DNA from: JADJVL01 sp039812765
GTDB lineage: Bacteria; Acidobacteriota; Holophagae; Holophagales; Holophagaceae
NCBI GenBank assembly: GCA_039812765.1
Contig: JBDIBF010000017.1
Coordinates: forward strand, 1 to 44,698
Length of the DNA: 44,698 nt
Direction of reading: 5' to 3'
Positions 1-8,627 of this stretch are shown here, piece after piece. How positions within the stretch are numbered: the first letter of the stretch is position 1; the number at the start of each line of letters is the position of its first letter. The translations under genes were made by a program, and so were the position numbers. The notes beneath the pieces are model-generated. The model did no database searches, was not told the DNA's origin, and was given only the letters and a program-made list of their open reading frames with translations.

Positions 1-413
1 GCGAAGGCATCGGCGACACCATCCGCGTCTCCCTCACCGGCGACGGCGAGGAGGAGTGCCGCGTCGGGCACGAGATGCTGCGGGCCCTGGCGCTGCGCGA
101 AGGCGGCATCCGCATGGTGAGCTGCCCCAGCTGCGGCCGCGTGCAGATCGACCTGAACCGCGTCGCCAACGAGATCGAGGCGGGCCTCAAGGCCATCAAC
201 CACGAGGGCATCACCTACGCGGTCATGGGCTGCGTGGTGAACGGCCCCGGCGAGGCCAAGGACGCGGACCTGGGCGTGGCCGGCGGCGCCGGCGAGGGCC
301 TCATCTACCGCAAGGGCGAGCTCATCCGGAAGGTGAAGGAGGAGGACCTCGTCCCCGCCTTCCTGGAGGAGGCGAAGAAGTACAAGGCGGAACTCGAGAC
401 CGCCGGTGCCTGA
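1..413 (+). CDS. ispG: 4-hydroxy-3-methylbut-2-enyl diphosphate synthase, C-terminal part
   Basis: Partial gene: the reading frame is open from the left edge (first full codon at 3) to TGA 411-413. IspG converts the cyclic MEcPP intermediate of the MEP isoprenoid pathway to HMBPP and uses a [4Fe-4S] cluster. Visible family marks are EGIGDTIRVSLTGD at the window start, the cluster cysteines in CPSCGR, and GCVVNGPGEA with the third Cys and the nearby Glu that completes cluster ligation. The C-terminal tail (KGELIRKV, then a Lys/Glu-rich end) is typical. The downstream yidD start overlaps this stop. The N-terminal TIM barrel lies outside the window. Confidence is high. Confidence 0.95.
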   Translation, partial: EGIGDTIRVSLTGDGEEECRVGHEMLRALALREGGIRMVSCPSCGRVQIDLNRVANEIEAGLKAINHEGITYAVMGCVVNGPGEAKDADLGVAGGAGEGLIYRKGELIRKVKEEDLVPAFLEEAKKYKAELETAGA

Positions 414-837
414 GGGGGAGCCCGCGCCCGTGCCCATCCCCATGGCGATGTCCCCGTGGAAGCTCTGGGCCTGGGAGCACCCCTTCCTCGTCCTCTTCGC
501 CTACCTCTGCGTGGAGGCCCTCCTGCCGGTGCGCTTCCAGCCCTCCGCCTGGCTGGCCCGGGGCGCCATCCGCGCCTACCAGCTCACCCTCAGCCCCATC
601 CTCGGCGGCGCCTGCAAGTTCCATCCGAGCTGCAGCCACTACGGCCTGGGCTGCGTGCGCACCCACGGCACCCTGAAAGGGGGCGTCCTGACCGCGATGC
701 GCCTCATCCGCTGCTCGCCCCTCACCGACGGCGGGCTGGATCCGGTGCCGGACCGGCCCGAGAGCGCGGCCTGCCCGAGGTGCGGCGTCAAGCATCCCGG
801 GCCGTTGGAGACGCCGCCCTCTTTCGCCGCGAGGTAA
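406..837 (+). CDS. yidD: YidD-family membrane protein insertion efficiency factor
   Basis: Small membrane-associated protein of the YidD family, which assists YidC-dependent insertion of inner-membrane proteins. The signature is clear: a YQLTLSPILGG-type segment, CKFHPSCSHY, a KGG..AMRLIRC segment and GGLDPVP. The tail adds a CPRCG pair not needed by the family. The reading frame begins with GTG at 406, overlapping the ispG stop by 8 nt, which suggests coupling. ATG at 442 or 448 is a possible alternative start that would remove a Pro-rich 12-14 residue lead. At 143 aa it is longer than the usual 70-110 aa because of both extensions. yidD normally sits by rpmH/rnpA, so the ispG neighbourhood is atypical. 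Confidence 0.9.
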   Translation: MPEGEPAPVPIPMAMSPWKLWAWEHPFLVLFAYLCVEALLPVRFQPSAWLARGAIRAYQLTLSPILGGACKFHPSCSHYGLGCVRTHGTLKGGVLTAMRLIRCSPLTDGGLDPVPDRPESAACPRCGVKHPGPLETPPSFAAR

Positions 838-842
838 AGCCC

Positions 843-1418
843 GTGGAAGCTCCCCATCCCGCTCCCGACGACGCCCTCCATGCGCTGCTGGAGGCCCGGG
901 AGCGCTTCGTGCGCTTCCTCATCCCGCGGACCCGGAGCCGGGAGGCGGCCGAGGACCTCGTGCAGACCTCCCTGCTGAAGGCCCTCCAGACCGGGGCCCA
1001 GCCCAGGAACCGGGAGAGCGCCGTGGCCTGGTTCTACCAGATGCTGCGCAATGCCCTGGTGGACCAGGCCCGCAGCCGCGCCGCCGAAGCCCGGGCCACC
1101 GAGCGGCACCGGCTGGAAGTCCCCGAGGCGGAGGAGCCCGAAGAGCTGGAGCGCGTGGCCTGCGCCTGCATCGGCGCCCTCCTGCCCGCGCTGGGGGCCG
1201 GCGAGGCCGAGCTGATCCGCGCGGTGGACCTGGAGGCCCGGTCCCCCAAGGAGCTGGCCCAGGAACTCGGCATCACCCCCAACGCCGTCGGCGTCCGGCT
1301 GCACCGGGCCCGCAAGGCGCTCCGGGCGAAGGTGGAGCAGACCTGCCGGACCTGCGCGGCCCACGGCTGCCTCGACTGCCGGTGCCAAAAGGGAACCGGC
1401 CACCCCGCCCACCCGTAA
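843..1418 (+). CDS. ECF-type RNA polymerase sigma factor with Cys-rich C-terminal tail (CorE/ECF44-like)
   Basis: 191 aa from GTG 843, preceded by GAGG. Region 2 is seen in the RFVRFLIPRTRS..AAEDLVQ segment and a WFYQMLRNALVDQAR helix. Region 4 is a helix-turn-helix around PKELAQELGITPNAVGVRLHRARKAL. After region 4 comes a cysteine cluster C168-x2-C171-x4-C176-x2-C179-x-C181. CorE-type sigma factors (ECF44) carry a C-terminal Cys-rich domain that binds copper and switches the factor on without an anti-sigma. The downstream genes encode a CopZ-like protein and a copper ATPase, which supports this reading. No anti-sigma gene is present. Sigma identity is secure; copper sensing is inferred from the tail and context. 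Confidence 0.85.
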   Translation: MEAPHPAPDDALHALLEARERFVRFLIPRTRSREAAEDLVQTSLLKALQTGAQPRNRESAVAWFYQMLRNALVDQARSRAAEARATERHRLEVPEAEEPEELERVACACIGALLPALGAGEAELIRAVDLEARSPKELAQELGITPNAVGVRLHRARKALRAKVEQTCRTCAAHGCLDCRCQKGTGHPAHP

Positions 1419-1481
1419 GGTCCGGGCCCGGGCTCCGTCTTCCTGGTTGCGGCGGAAGGCCGCCCTTCCCCAGGAGATCCC

Positions 1482-1691
1482 ATGAACACCCCCGAGATCA
1501 CCCTTTCCGTTCCCGACATGACCTGCGGCCACTGCGCCATGGTCATCACCCAGGCCCTGGCGTCCGCCAGCGTGCCGAAGCCCGGCATCGACCTCAAGGC
1601 CCGCAAGGTGTCCCTCTGCGCCGACGAGGCGCAGCTCCCCTCGATCCTCGAGGCCCTGGCCGCGGAAGGCTACCCCGCGACGAAGGCCTGA
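1482..1691 (+). CDS. Heavy-metal-associated (CopZ-like) small metallochaperone
   Basis: 69-aa single HMA domain with the metal site MTCGHC near residue 13, preceded by a good AGGAG ribosome site. Such proteins bind Cu(I) between the two Cys and hand it to a P1B ATPase or to a sensor. The fold fits a beta-alpha-beta-beta-alpha-beta layout, but the loop usually holding GV is altered (KPGIDLKARKVSL). It sits between the Cys-rich ECF sigma factor and the copper ATPase, most likely in one operon. Cadmium, zinc or mercury HMA proteins cannot be fully excluded by sequence alone, but the neighbouring P1B-1 ATPase favours copper. Confidence 0.88.
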   Translation: MNTPEITLSVPDMTCGHCAMVITQALASASVPKPGIDLKARKVSLCADEAQLPSILEALAAEGYPATKA

Positions 1692-1711
1692 GCCCTCCGA
1701 TCCCCCGAATC

Positions 1712-1732
1712 CCCGCCGGCCCTGCCGGCGGG
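1712..1732 (+). other. GC-rich hairpin between HMA gene and copA
   Basis: A perfect 9-bp inverted repeat (1712-1720 with 1724-1732) has a 3-nt loop in the 57-nt gap upstream of copA. No T-run follows, so it is not a standard intrinsic terminator. It could be an RNA processing or stability site that sets unequal expression of the small chaperone and the ATPase. Confidence 0.4.
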
Positions 1733-1748
1733 TCCCGAAAGGCATGGC

Positions 1749-3848
1749 ATGGAAACCCAATCCTTCCCCGTGGAGGGCATGACCTGCGCCTCCTGCGTGT
1801 TCCGGGTCGAGAAGGCCCTGGCCTCGGTCCCCGGCGTCCAGTCCGTGGCGGTGAACCTGGCCCTCAACGAAGCGACCGTGGCCCATGAGCCCGGGCTGCC
1901 CATCGAGCGCCTGGCGGAGGCCGTGGCGAAGCGGGGCTACACCCTGGTGCTGGCGCGCGGGGACCGGGACGAGGAGGGGGAAGTCCGGCGCGCCGGGGGC
2001 AAGGCCCTGGCGGCCTGGGTCCTCTCCCTGCCGCTGATGGCCCCCATGGTCCCTGGCCTGGGGCTGCACCTCGACTGGCGCCTGCAGGCCCTCCTCTCGG
2101 GCCTAGCGGTCTTCGGGGCGGGCGGCGCCTTCTTCCTGCGCGCCTTCCGCCTCCTCCGGCAGGGCGAGACCAGCATGGACACCCTGGTGGCCCTGGGCTC
2201 CGGCACCGCCTGGGCCTTCGGCCTCGCGGAGGGCTGGTCCGGCGCCCACCACCTCTCCTTCGAGACCGCCGGCATGCTGGTGGCCTTCCTGCTCCTCGGC
2301 AAGTGGCTCGAGATCAGGGCCAAGGGCAAGGCCGCGGACAGCCTGCGGGCCCTGCTGAAGCTCGCGCCGGCGCGGGCCGATCGCCTGAACGCGGATGGCT
2401 CGGAGACCGACGTGCCGGCCTCCAGCCTCGCCGTGGGCGACCTCGTGCGGGTCCGGCCCGGCGCCAAGATCCCCGCGGACGGGAGCGTGGTCGCCGGCCA
2501 GGCGGAGGTGGAGGAGGCCCAGCTCACGGGCGAACCCCTGCCGGTCCCCCGCGGCCCCGGGGACCGCGTCCTCGCGGGCGCCCTGGTGCACGGCGGCTCC
2601 CTCGACCTGCGGGTGGAGGCCGTGGGCGCGGGCAGCTGGCTCGCCACCCTCGCGGCGCAGGTGGCCGAGGCCCAGGCCTCCCGGGGCCGGGTCCAGGCCC
2701 TCGCCGACCGCATCAGCCGCGTCTTCGTGCCCGTCATCCTCTTCCTCTCCCTCGCGACCTTCCTCGCCTGGTTCGCGGCCACGGGATCCCTGGCGGAGTC
2801 CTGGCGCCCCGCCGTGACCCTGCTGGTGATCGCCTGCCCCTGCGCCCTGGGCCTGGCCACGCCGGTGGCCCTCGCCACGGCCCTGGGCACCGCGGCGCGC
2901 AAGGGGCTGCTGGTGCGGGAGGCCGAAGCCTTCGAGCGGCTGGCGGACCTCACGGACCTCGCCTTCGACAAGACCGGCACCCTCACCGAGGGCAGGCCGG
3001 TGCTCAAGGAGGTCCGCCCCGCGCCGGGCGACCGCGCCCTGCGCGTGCTGGCCCTGGCGGCGGCCCTGGAGCAGGGCTCCGAGCATCCCGTCGCGCGGGC
3101 CTTCCGGGCCGCCGGCGAAGGCCTCGACCTCGAACCCGTGGCGGACTTCCGGACCCACGTGGGGGGCGGCGTCAGCGGGCGCATCGGCGGCCGGGCGTAC
3201 CGGCTGGGACACGCCGCCTTCCTGGGCCTTGACCTCGCCTGGCCCGGCGCCGAAGGCACCGTGGTGGGGCTCACGGAGGACGGCGCCCTGGTGGGTCGCT
3301 TCCGCCTCGCGGACACCCTCCGGCAGGAAGCCCTGTCGCTCACCGCCTCCCTGCGGGCCCTCGGGCTCCGGCTCCACCTCTGGAGCGGCGACGCGCCCGC
3401 CGCGACCTCCCGGGTGGCGGGGGACCTGGGCCTCGACAGCGCGCTCGGCGGGGCCTCCCCGGCGGACAAGCGGCTGAAGGTCCAGGCCCTGCAGGCGGAG
3501 GGGCGCGTCGTGGGCTTCGTCGGCGACGGCGTGAACGACACCGCCGCCCTGGCCCAGGCGGACGCCGGCATCGCCATGCCCGGCCTCGAGGCGGCCCAGG
3601 CCGCGGCGCCCCTCAACCTCCTCCGGCCCGGGCTGGACCCCCTGCTCGCGGGACTCGCCCTGGCCCGGAGGACCCGGACGGTGGTGCGGCAGAACCTGGC
3701 CTGGGCCTTCGGCTACAACCTGCTCCTGATCCCGTTGGCGGCGACGGGGAACCTGGAGCGCTTCGGCGGCGCTATGCTCGCCGGGGCCGCCATGGGGCTG
3801 AGCTCCCTCACGGTGGTGCTCAACGCGCTGCGGCTGCGCAAGGGCTGA
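1749..3848 (+). CDS. copA: Cu(I)-translocating P1B-1-type ATPase
   Basis: 699 aa; exports Cu(I) across the inner membrane at the cost of ATP. In order: one N-terminal HMA domain with MTCASC (residues 11-16); paired N-terminal membrane helices; actuator domain with the TGE loop (LTGEPLPV); TM6 copper motif CPC (363-365); phosphorylation site DKTGTLTEG (Asp407); nucleotide domain with SEHPVARAF; hinge GDGVND (592-597); and two last helices with the P1B-1 residues YN (GYNLLLIP) and MGLSS. Slightly short for the family because there is only one HMA domain. The start is ATG 1749; ATG 1744 is out of frame. Likely co-transcribed with the upstream HMA protein and sigma factor as a copper-resistance unit. 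Confidence 0.95.
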   Translation: METQSFPVEGMTCASCVFRVEKALASVPGVQSVAVNLALNEATVAHEPGLPIERLAEAVAKRGYTLVLARGDRDEEGEVRRAGGKALAAWVLSLPLMAPMVPGLGLHLDWRLQALLSGLAVFGAGGAFFLRAFRLLRQGETSMDTLVALGSGTAWAFGLAEGWSGAHHLSFETAGMLVAFLLLGKWLEIRAKGKAADSLRALLKLAPARADRLNADGSETDVPASSLAVGDLVRVRPGAKIPADGSVVAGQAEVEEAQLTGEPLPVPRGPGDRVLAGALVHGGSLDLRVEAVGAGSWLATLAAQVAEAQASRGRVQALADRISRVFVPVILFLSLATFLAWFAATGSLAESWRPAVTLLVIACPCALGLATPVALATALGTAARKGLLVREAEAFERLADLTDLAFDKTGTLTEGRPVLKEVRPAPGDRALRVLALAAALEQGSEHPVARAFRAAGEGLDLEPVADFRTHVGGGVSGRIGGRAYRLGHAAFLGLDLAWPGAEGTVVGLTEDGALVGRFRLADTLRQEALSLTASLRALGLRLHLWSGDAPAATSRVAGDLGLDSALGGASPADKRLKVQALQAEGRVVGFVGDGVNDTAALAQADAGIAMPGLEAAQAAAPLNLLRPGLDPLLAGLALARRTRTVVRQNLAWAFGYNLLLIPLAATGNLERFGGAMLAGAAMGLSSLTVVLNALRLRKG

Positions 3849-3875
3849 CGGGCGAGCGGACCTTCGAGGGCGGGA

Positions 3876-5369
3876 CTACCCGAAGAGCCCGCCCTTCCGC
3901 TTCCCGCCTCCGAACAGCCCGCCCAGCACGCCCCGGATCACCTGGCGGCCGATGGCCGAGCCCGCGGCGCGGACGGCGCTCTTGCCGAACGCCTCCATGA
4001 AGCCCATGCGCCCGTTCCCCTTCGCCTCGGCCTGCTCCGCCTGCGTCTCCTCGGCCTGGGCCTTGGCTTCCTCCGCCTGCTTCGCCGAGGCCTCCGCCTT
4101 CGCCTTCAGCCGCTCGAAGGCGCTCTCCCGGTCCACCGCCTTCTCGTAGACGCCCGCCACCAGGGACTGGGCCATCACGGCCTTGCGGGCCCCCGCGTCC
4201 AGGGGCGGGAAGGCGCTGCGGGGGGGCATCACGAAGGCCCGTTCCACGGGCACCGGCGTGCCCTGCGCGTCCAGGAAGCTCACCAGGGCCTCGCCGACGG
4301 CGAGCTGGGTGATGGCCTCGGCCACGTCCACACCAGCCTTGGCGCGGAAGGTCTCCGCCGCGGCCCTCACGGCCTTCTGGTCCCTCGGCGTGAAGGCCCG
4401 CAAGGCGTGCTGCACGCGGTTGCCGAGCTGGCCCAGCACCTTGTCGGGCACGTCCAGGGGGTTCTGGGTGCAGAAGTAGACGCCCACGCCCTTGGAGCGC
4501 ACCAGCCGCACCACCTGCTCGATCTTCGAGAGCAGCGCGTCCGGGGCGTCTTCGAAGAGGAGATGGGCCTCGTCGAAGAAGAAGACCAGCTTGGGCTTCT
4601 CGGGATCCCCGACTTCCGGCAGCGCCTCGAAGAGCTCGCTGAGCAGCCAGAGGAGGAAGGTCGCGTACACCTTGGGGGCGGCGATGAGCTTGTCCGCCGC
4701 GAGGATGTTGACGATGCCCCTCCCCGAGGCGTCGGTCTGCATCAGGTCCTCGAGGTTCAGCGCGGGCTCGCCGAAGAAGGTGCCGCCGCCCTGCTCCTCC
4801 AGGGCCAGCAGCGCGCGCTGGATGGCGCCCACCGAGGCCGGGGAGACGTTGCCGTACTGGGTCTTGAACTCCGCCGCGTGGTCCCCCACGAACTGCACCA
4901 TGCTGCGGAGATCCTTCAGGTCCAGCAGCAGGAGGCCGTTGTCGTCGGCGATGCGGAAGGCCATGGCGAGCACGCCCTCCTGGGTCTCATTGAGGTTCAG
5001 CAGGCGCGCCAGGAGCAGGGGCCCCATCTCGCTGATGGTGGCCCGCACGGGATGGCCCTGCTCGCCGAAGACGTCCCAGAAGGCCACGGGGCTGGCCTCG
5101 AAGGCCAGCTCGTCGAGTTTCAGAAGGGCCTTCCGCTCCTCGAGCTTCGCGTTCGGCTCCCCCGCCTTGGCCATGCCGCTGAGGTCGCCCTTGATGTCGG
5201 CGAGGAAGACCGGAACCCCCAGCCGGCTGAAGTGCTCGGCCATGACGCGCAGGGTGACGGTCTTGCCGGTGCCCGTGGCCCCGGCGATGAGGCCGTGGCG
5301 GTTGGCCATGCCGGGGTGGAGGACCAGCTCCCGGTCCCCGGCCTTGGCGATCAGCATCGGTTCGACCAT
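3876..5369 (-). CDS. HerA-like helicase/ATPase of the DUF853 (YjgR) family
   Basis: 497 aa. ATG 5369 is chosen because AGGAGG lies just upstream; the frame stays open to 5444 without a ribosome site. Walker A is GATGTGKT (residues 30-37) and Walker B is LVFFFDEAHLLF, with a later arginine-containing NRVQHALRAFTP segment, as in HerA/FtsK-type hexameric motors. The C-terminal third is an Ala/Glu/Lys-rich coiled coil ending in a Gly-rich GGLFGGG tail, also typical of DUF853. The cellular role of this family is not established. The gene is convergent with copA (27-bp gap) and divergent from the BNR protein. Confidence 0.9.
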   Translation of the reverse strand: MVEPMLIAKAGDRELVLHPGMANRHGLIAGATGTGKTVTLRVMAEHFSRLGVPVFLADIKGDLSGMAKAGEPNAKLEERKALLKLDELAFEASPVAFWDVFGEQGHPVRATISEMGPLLLARLLNLNETQEGVLAMAFRIADDNGLLLLDLKDLRSMVQFVGDHAAEFKTQYGNVSPASVGAIQRALLALEEQGGGTFFGEPALNLEDLMQTDASGRGIVNILAADKLIAAPKVYATFLLWLLSELFEALPEVGDPEKPKLVFFFDEAHLLFEDAPDALLSKIEQVVRLVRSKGVGVYFCTQNPLDVPDKVLGQLGNRVQHALRAFTPRDQKAVRAAAETFRAKAGVDVAEAITQLAVGEALVSFLDAQGTPVPVERAFVMPPRSAFPPLDAGARKAVMAQSLVAGVYEKAVDRESAFERLKAKAEASAKQAEEAKAQAEETQAEQAEAKGNGRMGFMEAFGKSAVRAAGSAIGRQVIRGVLGGLFGGGKRKGGLFG

Positions 5370-5451
5370 GGATTCCTCCTCTTCGTCCTGGGCAGGGGTG
5401 AACCTGAAGTGTATCCAAGGAGCATCTGGCAACCGTGCCGCCACGGTCGCC

Positions 5452-5457
5452 TAGACT
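5452..5457 (+). promoter_or_regulatory. Candidate -10 element (TAGACT) for the BNR-repeat gene
   Basis: TAGACT lies 22 nt before the ATG at 5480 and resembles the sigma-70 -10 hexamer. The same hexamer precedes purF. No convincing -35 box is visible, so this rests on position and recurrence only. Confidence 0.3.
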
Positions 5458-5479
5458 GGAGGCCCCCGGAAGGTCTGTC

Positions 5480-8314
5480 ATGCGCCGCTACGCCATCCTG
5501 CTCCTGCTTGCCACCCTTGCGGCGCTGGAGGGCCAGGAGCCGGGCCGGGAAGGGCCGGACCACGCCGAACGCCGGGAGGAAGCCCTGGTCGCCTGGCAGG
5601 GCGGCCGCCCCTCCGCGGACTACCTGGACTTCAAGGCCAGGACCGCGGCCCGGGAAGTTGCCGCCTGGCGCGGGCTCTTCCGGGGCGTGGCCCCCGCGGC
5701 GCCGGGCACGCCCCAGTGGCGGAACCTCGGCCCCCTGCACCAGACCGTGCTCCGCATCGCCCCGGACAATGATGGCGGCCGCATCACGGCCCTGGCTCCC
5801 CATCCGACAGACCCGAAGATGCTCTACCTCGCCACCCAATCGGGAATCTTCCGTTGCGCGAATGCCGACCCGGACCTCAGCGGCGACTGGACCTGGGAGT
5901 CCCTCGGCGACGCCCTGCCCTCCAGCAGCGCGGCGGGAAACCTCAGCGTGGGGGCCTTGGCCCTCAGCCCCACGGACCCGAACACCCTCTACGCCGGCAT
6001 GGGCGACCCCCATGGCACGGATTCCCGGGGCTTCTACGTCAGCCACGACGCCGGAAGCACCTGGAGCCCCGGCGTCATGCTGGGCTCGGCCACGCGGACC
6101 CTGGACATCCGGGCGCTGAACGCCAGCGTCATCCTGGTGGGCACCAACGCCGGCCTGTGGCGCAGCACCGACGGCGGCGCCACCTTCGCCAACGTCCCCC
6201 TCGCGGGGAACGCGGGTGGCAATGTCTGGTCCATCCGGGCCGTGACCGCCACGGACCTCGTGTGCACCCGCAACGGCCAGATCTTCTGGAGCGCGGACCA
6301 GGGCGCTGGATGGACCGCCGCCGGCCTCGACCCCTCGGTGACCGCCTTGGGCCCCTCCCGCATTTCCGTCGAGGTCACGCCCGCCAGCAGCACCCGGGTC
6401 TGGGGCGTCTGCAACACCGGCGGGAACCTGGCCCGAGGCCTGCTGAAGAGTGACGACAAGGGCCACAGCTGGACCTTCGTGGCGGCCCCGGCGCAGACCG
6501 GCGGCCTCTTCCAGGGCAGCGGCTGGAACGGCGACCCCACCAATCCCGGCAGCCCCGACATGCCCTACGACGGGGGCCAGGGCACCTACAACCAGGGCTT
6601 GGCCGTGGACCCCACGGACCCCCAGAAGGTCTTCGTGGGCGCCAACCTCGCCCTCTACCGCACCCAGAACGGCGGCGCGACCTGGGAGCAGGTCACCCAC
6701 TGGGCGGGTTTCACGCGGGTATACAGCCACGCGGACCTCCACGTGACCGCCTGGGCCAAGGCGGGCCCCAAGACCCTCTACCTCGGCAGCGACGGTGGCC
6801 TGGGGATCCTCCGGCAGCCCGACCGCAGCCCCATCCCCAGCGCGCCCTGGGATGTGCGCGTGCCCAGCGATCCGGCCTTCCTGGACCACCGCCGCAACAA
6901 GGGGCTGGCCACCCAGCTGATCTACCACCTCGGCTCGACCCCGGCGACCACGCCCGCCGACGCGCGCTCCCGCATCACCGCCGGCCTCCAGGACAACGGC
7001 ATCGTCGTCCGCCAGGACGAGGGTGCGGGCCTGGCCTCCAGCGGATTCTTTCCGGAAGCGGTGCAGGCCAATGGGGACAGCCTCGCCGGCGACGGCTTCG
7101 GCACCGTGATCCACCCCGTGGACGGCAACCTGATGCTGGGCGTGGAGCAGTACAACTTCACCTTCCGGTCCTCCAACGGGGGCGCCACCTGGGCCCTCTC
7201 CCAACAGGGGCTGCCGAGCCCAGGGGACTTCAACCTCTGGCCCTTCCTCTCCCGCCTCGTGCTGGGGCTGGCCGACCCGAGCGGCAACACCGTCTACACT
7301 CCTGGCCGCTCCGGGGTGTGGAAGAGCACCGACTTCGGCCTCACCTGGTCCGCGGTGCCGATGAGTGGGTACAGCGGCGGGAGCACGATCCGGAACATGG
7401 CGGCCGCCCGGACGGAGGCGGGGACCCTCTGCGTCGTCACCAGCGGCGTGCCCGGATTCGTCACCAGCAATGGCGGCGCCACATGGATCCAGATGGGCAC
7501 CCTCCCCAACAACGGTGGTGCCTTGAGCAGCGCCTGGTTCGACACCGTGGATGCGAACACGCTGTACCTGGCCTCCGCGGCCCTCAATGCCTCCACCAAC
7601 CACCTCTGGAAGAGCGCGAACCGCGGCCAGACGTGGACGGCGCTGGACTCGGCCTCCAACGGTTTCCCTTCCGGCATCCCGGTCTGGGTGGTGCAGAACG
7701 CACCCTGGGACCGCACGGTGCTCTTCGCAGGCACGGACCTCGGCCTCTATCGCAGCGCCGACGGCGGCGCCACCTGGTCCCGCTACGGTTCGGGCCTGCC
7801 GCTGGTGGGCGTCCGGGACCTCTACCTCGACCCGTCAGGCCAGTTCCTCCGGGTGGCCACGTGGGGCCGCGGGATCTGGGAACTGAGCCTCGCGGCGGCG
7901 GCGCTTGCCGTGACCCCCGAGGCGCCCGAGGCCGACGCCGGAAGCACGGTCCAATTCTCCGCAACCCTGGGAGGCGTGCCCACCACCGCGGTGCAGTGGA
8001 GCATCCAGGAAGGCCCGGCCGGCGGCGCCATCAGCGCCGCGGGCCTCTACACCGCGCCCCCGGGGGCTGGAACCTTCCACGTGGTGGCTGCGGAGACCGG
8101 GAATCCCGCCAACAGCGCCAGTCGCGCGGTGAAGGTCTGGCGCAGCGCGGACCTGGACGGCAACGCCAGCGTGGACGTGCTCGATCTCGCCAGGCTCGCC
8201 GTGGCCTGGGGCAGCGCCCCAGGCCAGCCGGCCTATGATGCCGCGGCGGACCTGGACGGGGACGGACAGGTCGGGGACTTGGACGCCGCCCGCCTGTTAT
8301 CGCGCATCCAGTAG
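5480..8314 (+). CDS. Secreted BNR/sortilin-type beta-propeller protein with Ig-like and dockerin-like C-terminus
   Basis: 944 aa. ATG 5480 gives a short Arg-Arg-Tyr plus hydrophobic signal peptide (AILLLLATLAALEG). The body holds at least nine BNR-type motifs (SxDxGxTW pattern: HDAGSTW, TDGGATF, DDKGHSW, QNGGATW, SNGGATW, TDFGLTW, SNGGATW, ANRGQTW, ADGGATW), as in Vps10/sialidase-like propellers. An Ig-like segment follows (LAVTPEAPEADAGSTVQFSA). The last 55 residues contain two Ca-binding-loop-like repeats, DLDGNASVDVLDLARL and DLDGDGQVGDLDAARLL, typical of type I dockerin. No glycosidase catalytic motif is evident; a role in binding or degrading an extracellular polymer is only a guess. Confidence 0.85.
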   Translation: MRRYAILLLLATLAALEGQEPGREGPDHAERREEALVAWQGGRPSADYLDFKARTAAREVAAWRGLFRGVAPAAPGTPQWRNLGPLHQTVLRIAPDNDGGRITALAPHPTDPKMLYLATQSGIFRCANADPDLSGDWTWESLGDALPSSSAAGNLSVGALALSPTDPNTLYAGMGDPHGTDSRGFYVSHDAGSTWSPGVMLGSATRTLDIRALNASVILVGTNAGLWRSTDGGATFANVPLAGNAGGNVWSIRAVTATDLVCTRNGQIFWSADQGAGWTAAGLDPSVTALGPSRISVEVTPASSTRVWGVCNTGGNLARGLLKSDDKGHSWTFVAAPAQTGGLFQGSGWNGDPTNPGSPDMPYDGGQGTYNQGLAVDPTDPQKVFVGANLALYRTQNGGATWEQVTHWAGFTRVYSHADLHVTAWAKAGPKTLYLGSDGGLGILRQPDRSPIPSAPWDVRVPSDPAFLDHRRNKGLATQLIYHLGSTPATTPADARSRITAGLQDNGIVVRQDEGAGLASSGFFPEAVQANGDSLAGDGFGTVIHPVDGNLMLGVEQYNFTFRSSNGGATWALSQQGLPSPGDFNLWPFLSRLVLGLADPSGNTVYTPGRSGVWKSTDFGLTWSAVPMSGYSGGSTIRNMAAARTEAGTLCVVTSGVPGFVTSNGGATWIQMGTLPNNGGALSSAWFDTVDANTLYLASAALNASTNHLWKSANRGQTWTALDSASNGFPSGIPVWVVQNAPWDRTVLFAGTDLGLYRSADGGATWSRYGSGLPLVGVRDLYLDPSGQFLRVATWGRGIWELSLAAAALAVTPEAPEADAGSTVQFSATLGGVPTTAVQWSIQEGPAGGAISAAGLYTAPPGAGTFHVVAAETGNPANSASRAVKVWRSADLDGNASVDVLDLARLAVAWGSAPGQPAYDAAADLDGDGQVGDLDAARLLSRIQ

Positions 8315-8320
8315 CTGGAC

Positions 8321-8557
8321 CTAGTGCGCGTCCTGGATGGAGAACGCGTCCGTCCGCCCCTGGGTCTCCACCACGTGGCCGCTGCGACGCAGGCGGAGGG
8401 AGTGCTGGACGTTCTGCATGCAGCTCATGAGCGCCAGGTCCACGCCCAGACGCTTGAGGTCCGCGACGGTGAACCAGGTGATCCCGGAGGCGTTCTTCCG
8501 CGCCTCGTGGTCGGCGAGGATCTGGTCGGTGAGGCTCGGGGCGGTGGCGGTGCTCAT
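8321..8557 (-). CDS. Small protein of unknown function
   Basis: 78 aa from ATG 8557. The sequence is soluble and mixed in charge (ADHEARKNASGITWFTVADL and VQHSLRLRRSGHVVETQGR); it has no signal peptide or membrane segment and I recognise no family. Codon use is like the neighbours. It lies tail to tail with the BNR gene (7-bp gap) and divergent from plsC. A longer reading to 8923 would run antisense through plsC and is not credible. The ribosome site is weak, so the start is uncertain. Confidence 0.6.
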   Translation of the reverse strand: MSTATAPSLTDQILADHEARKNASGITWFTVADLKRLGVDLALMSCMQNVQHSLRLRRSGHVVETQGRTDAFSIQDAH

Positions 8558-8627
8558 GGGTGTCGTCCGGGGCGGGAGGCGGGTCCGGGCCTCGCGCTGA
8601 TAAGTTGGATAGCACAGTGGAGGCCGC

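Noticed and set aside
4407..6119. Plus-strand frame of 570 codons
   Set aside because: Shadow of the HerA-like ATPase and the BNR gene; no protein-like composition.
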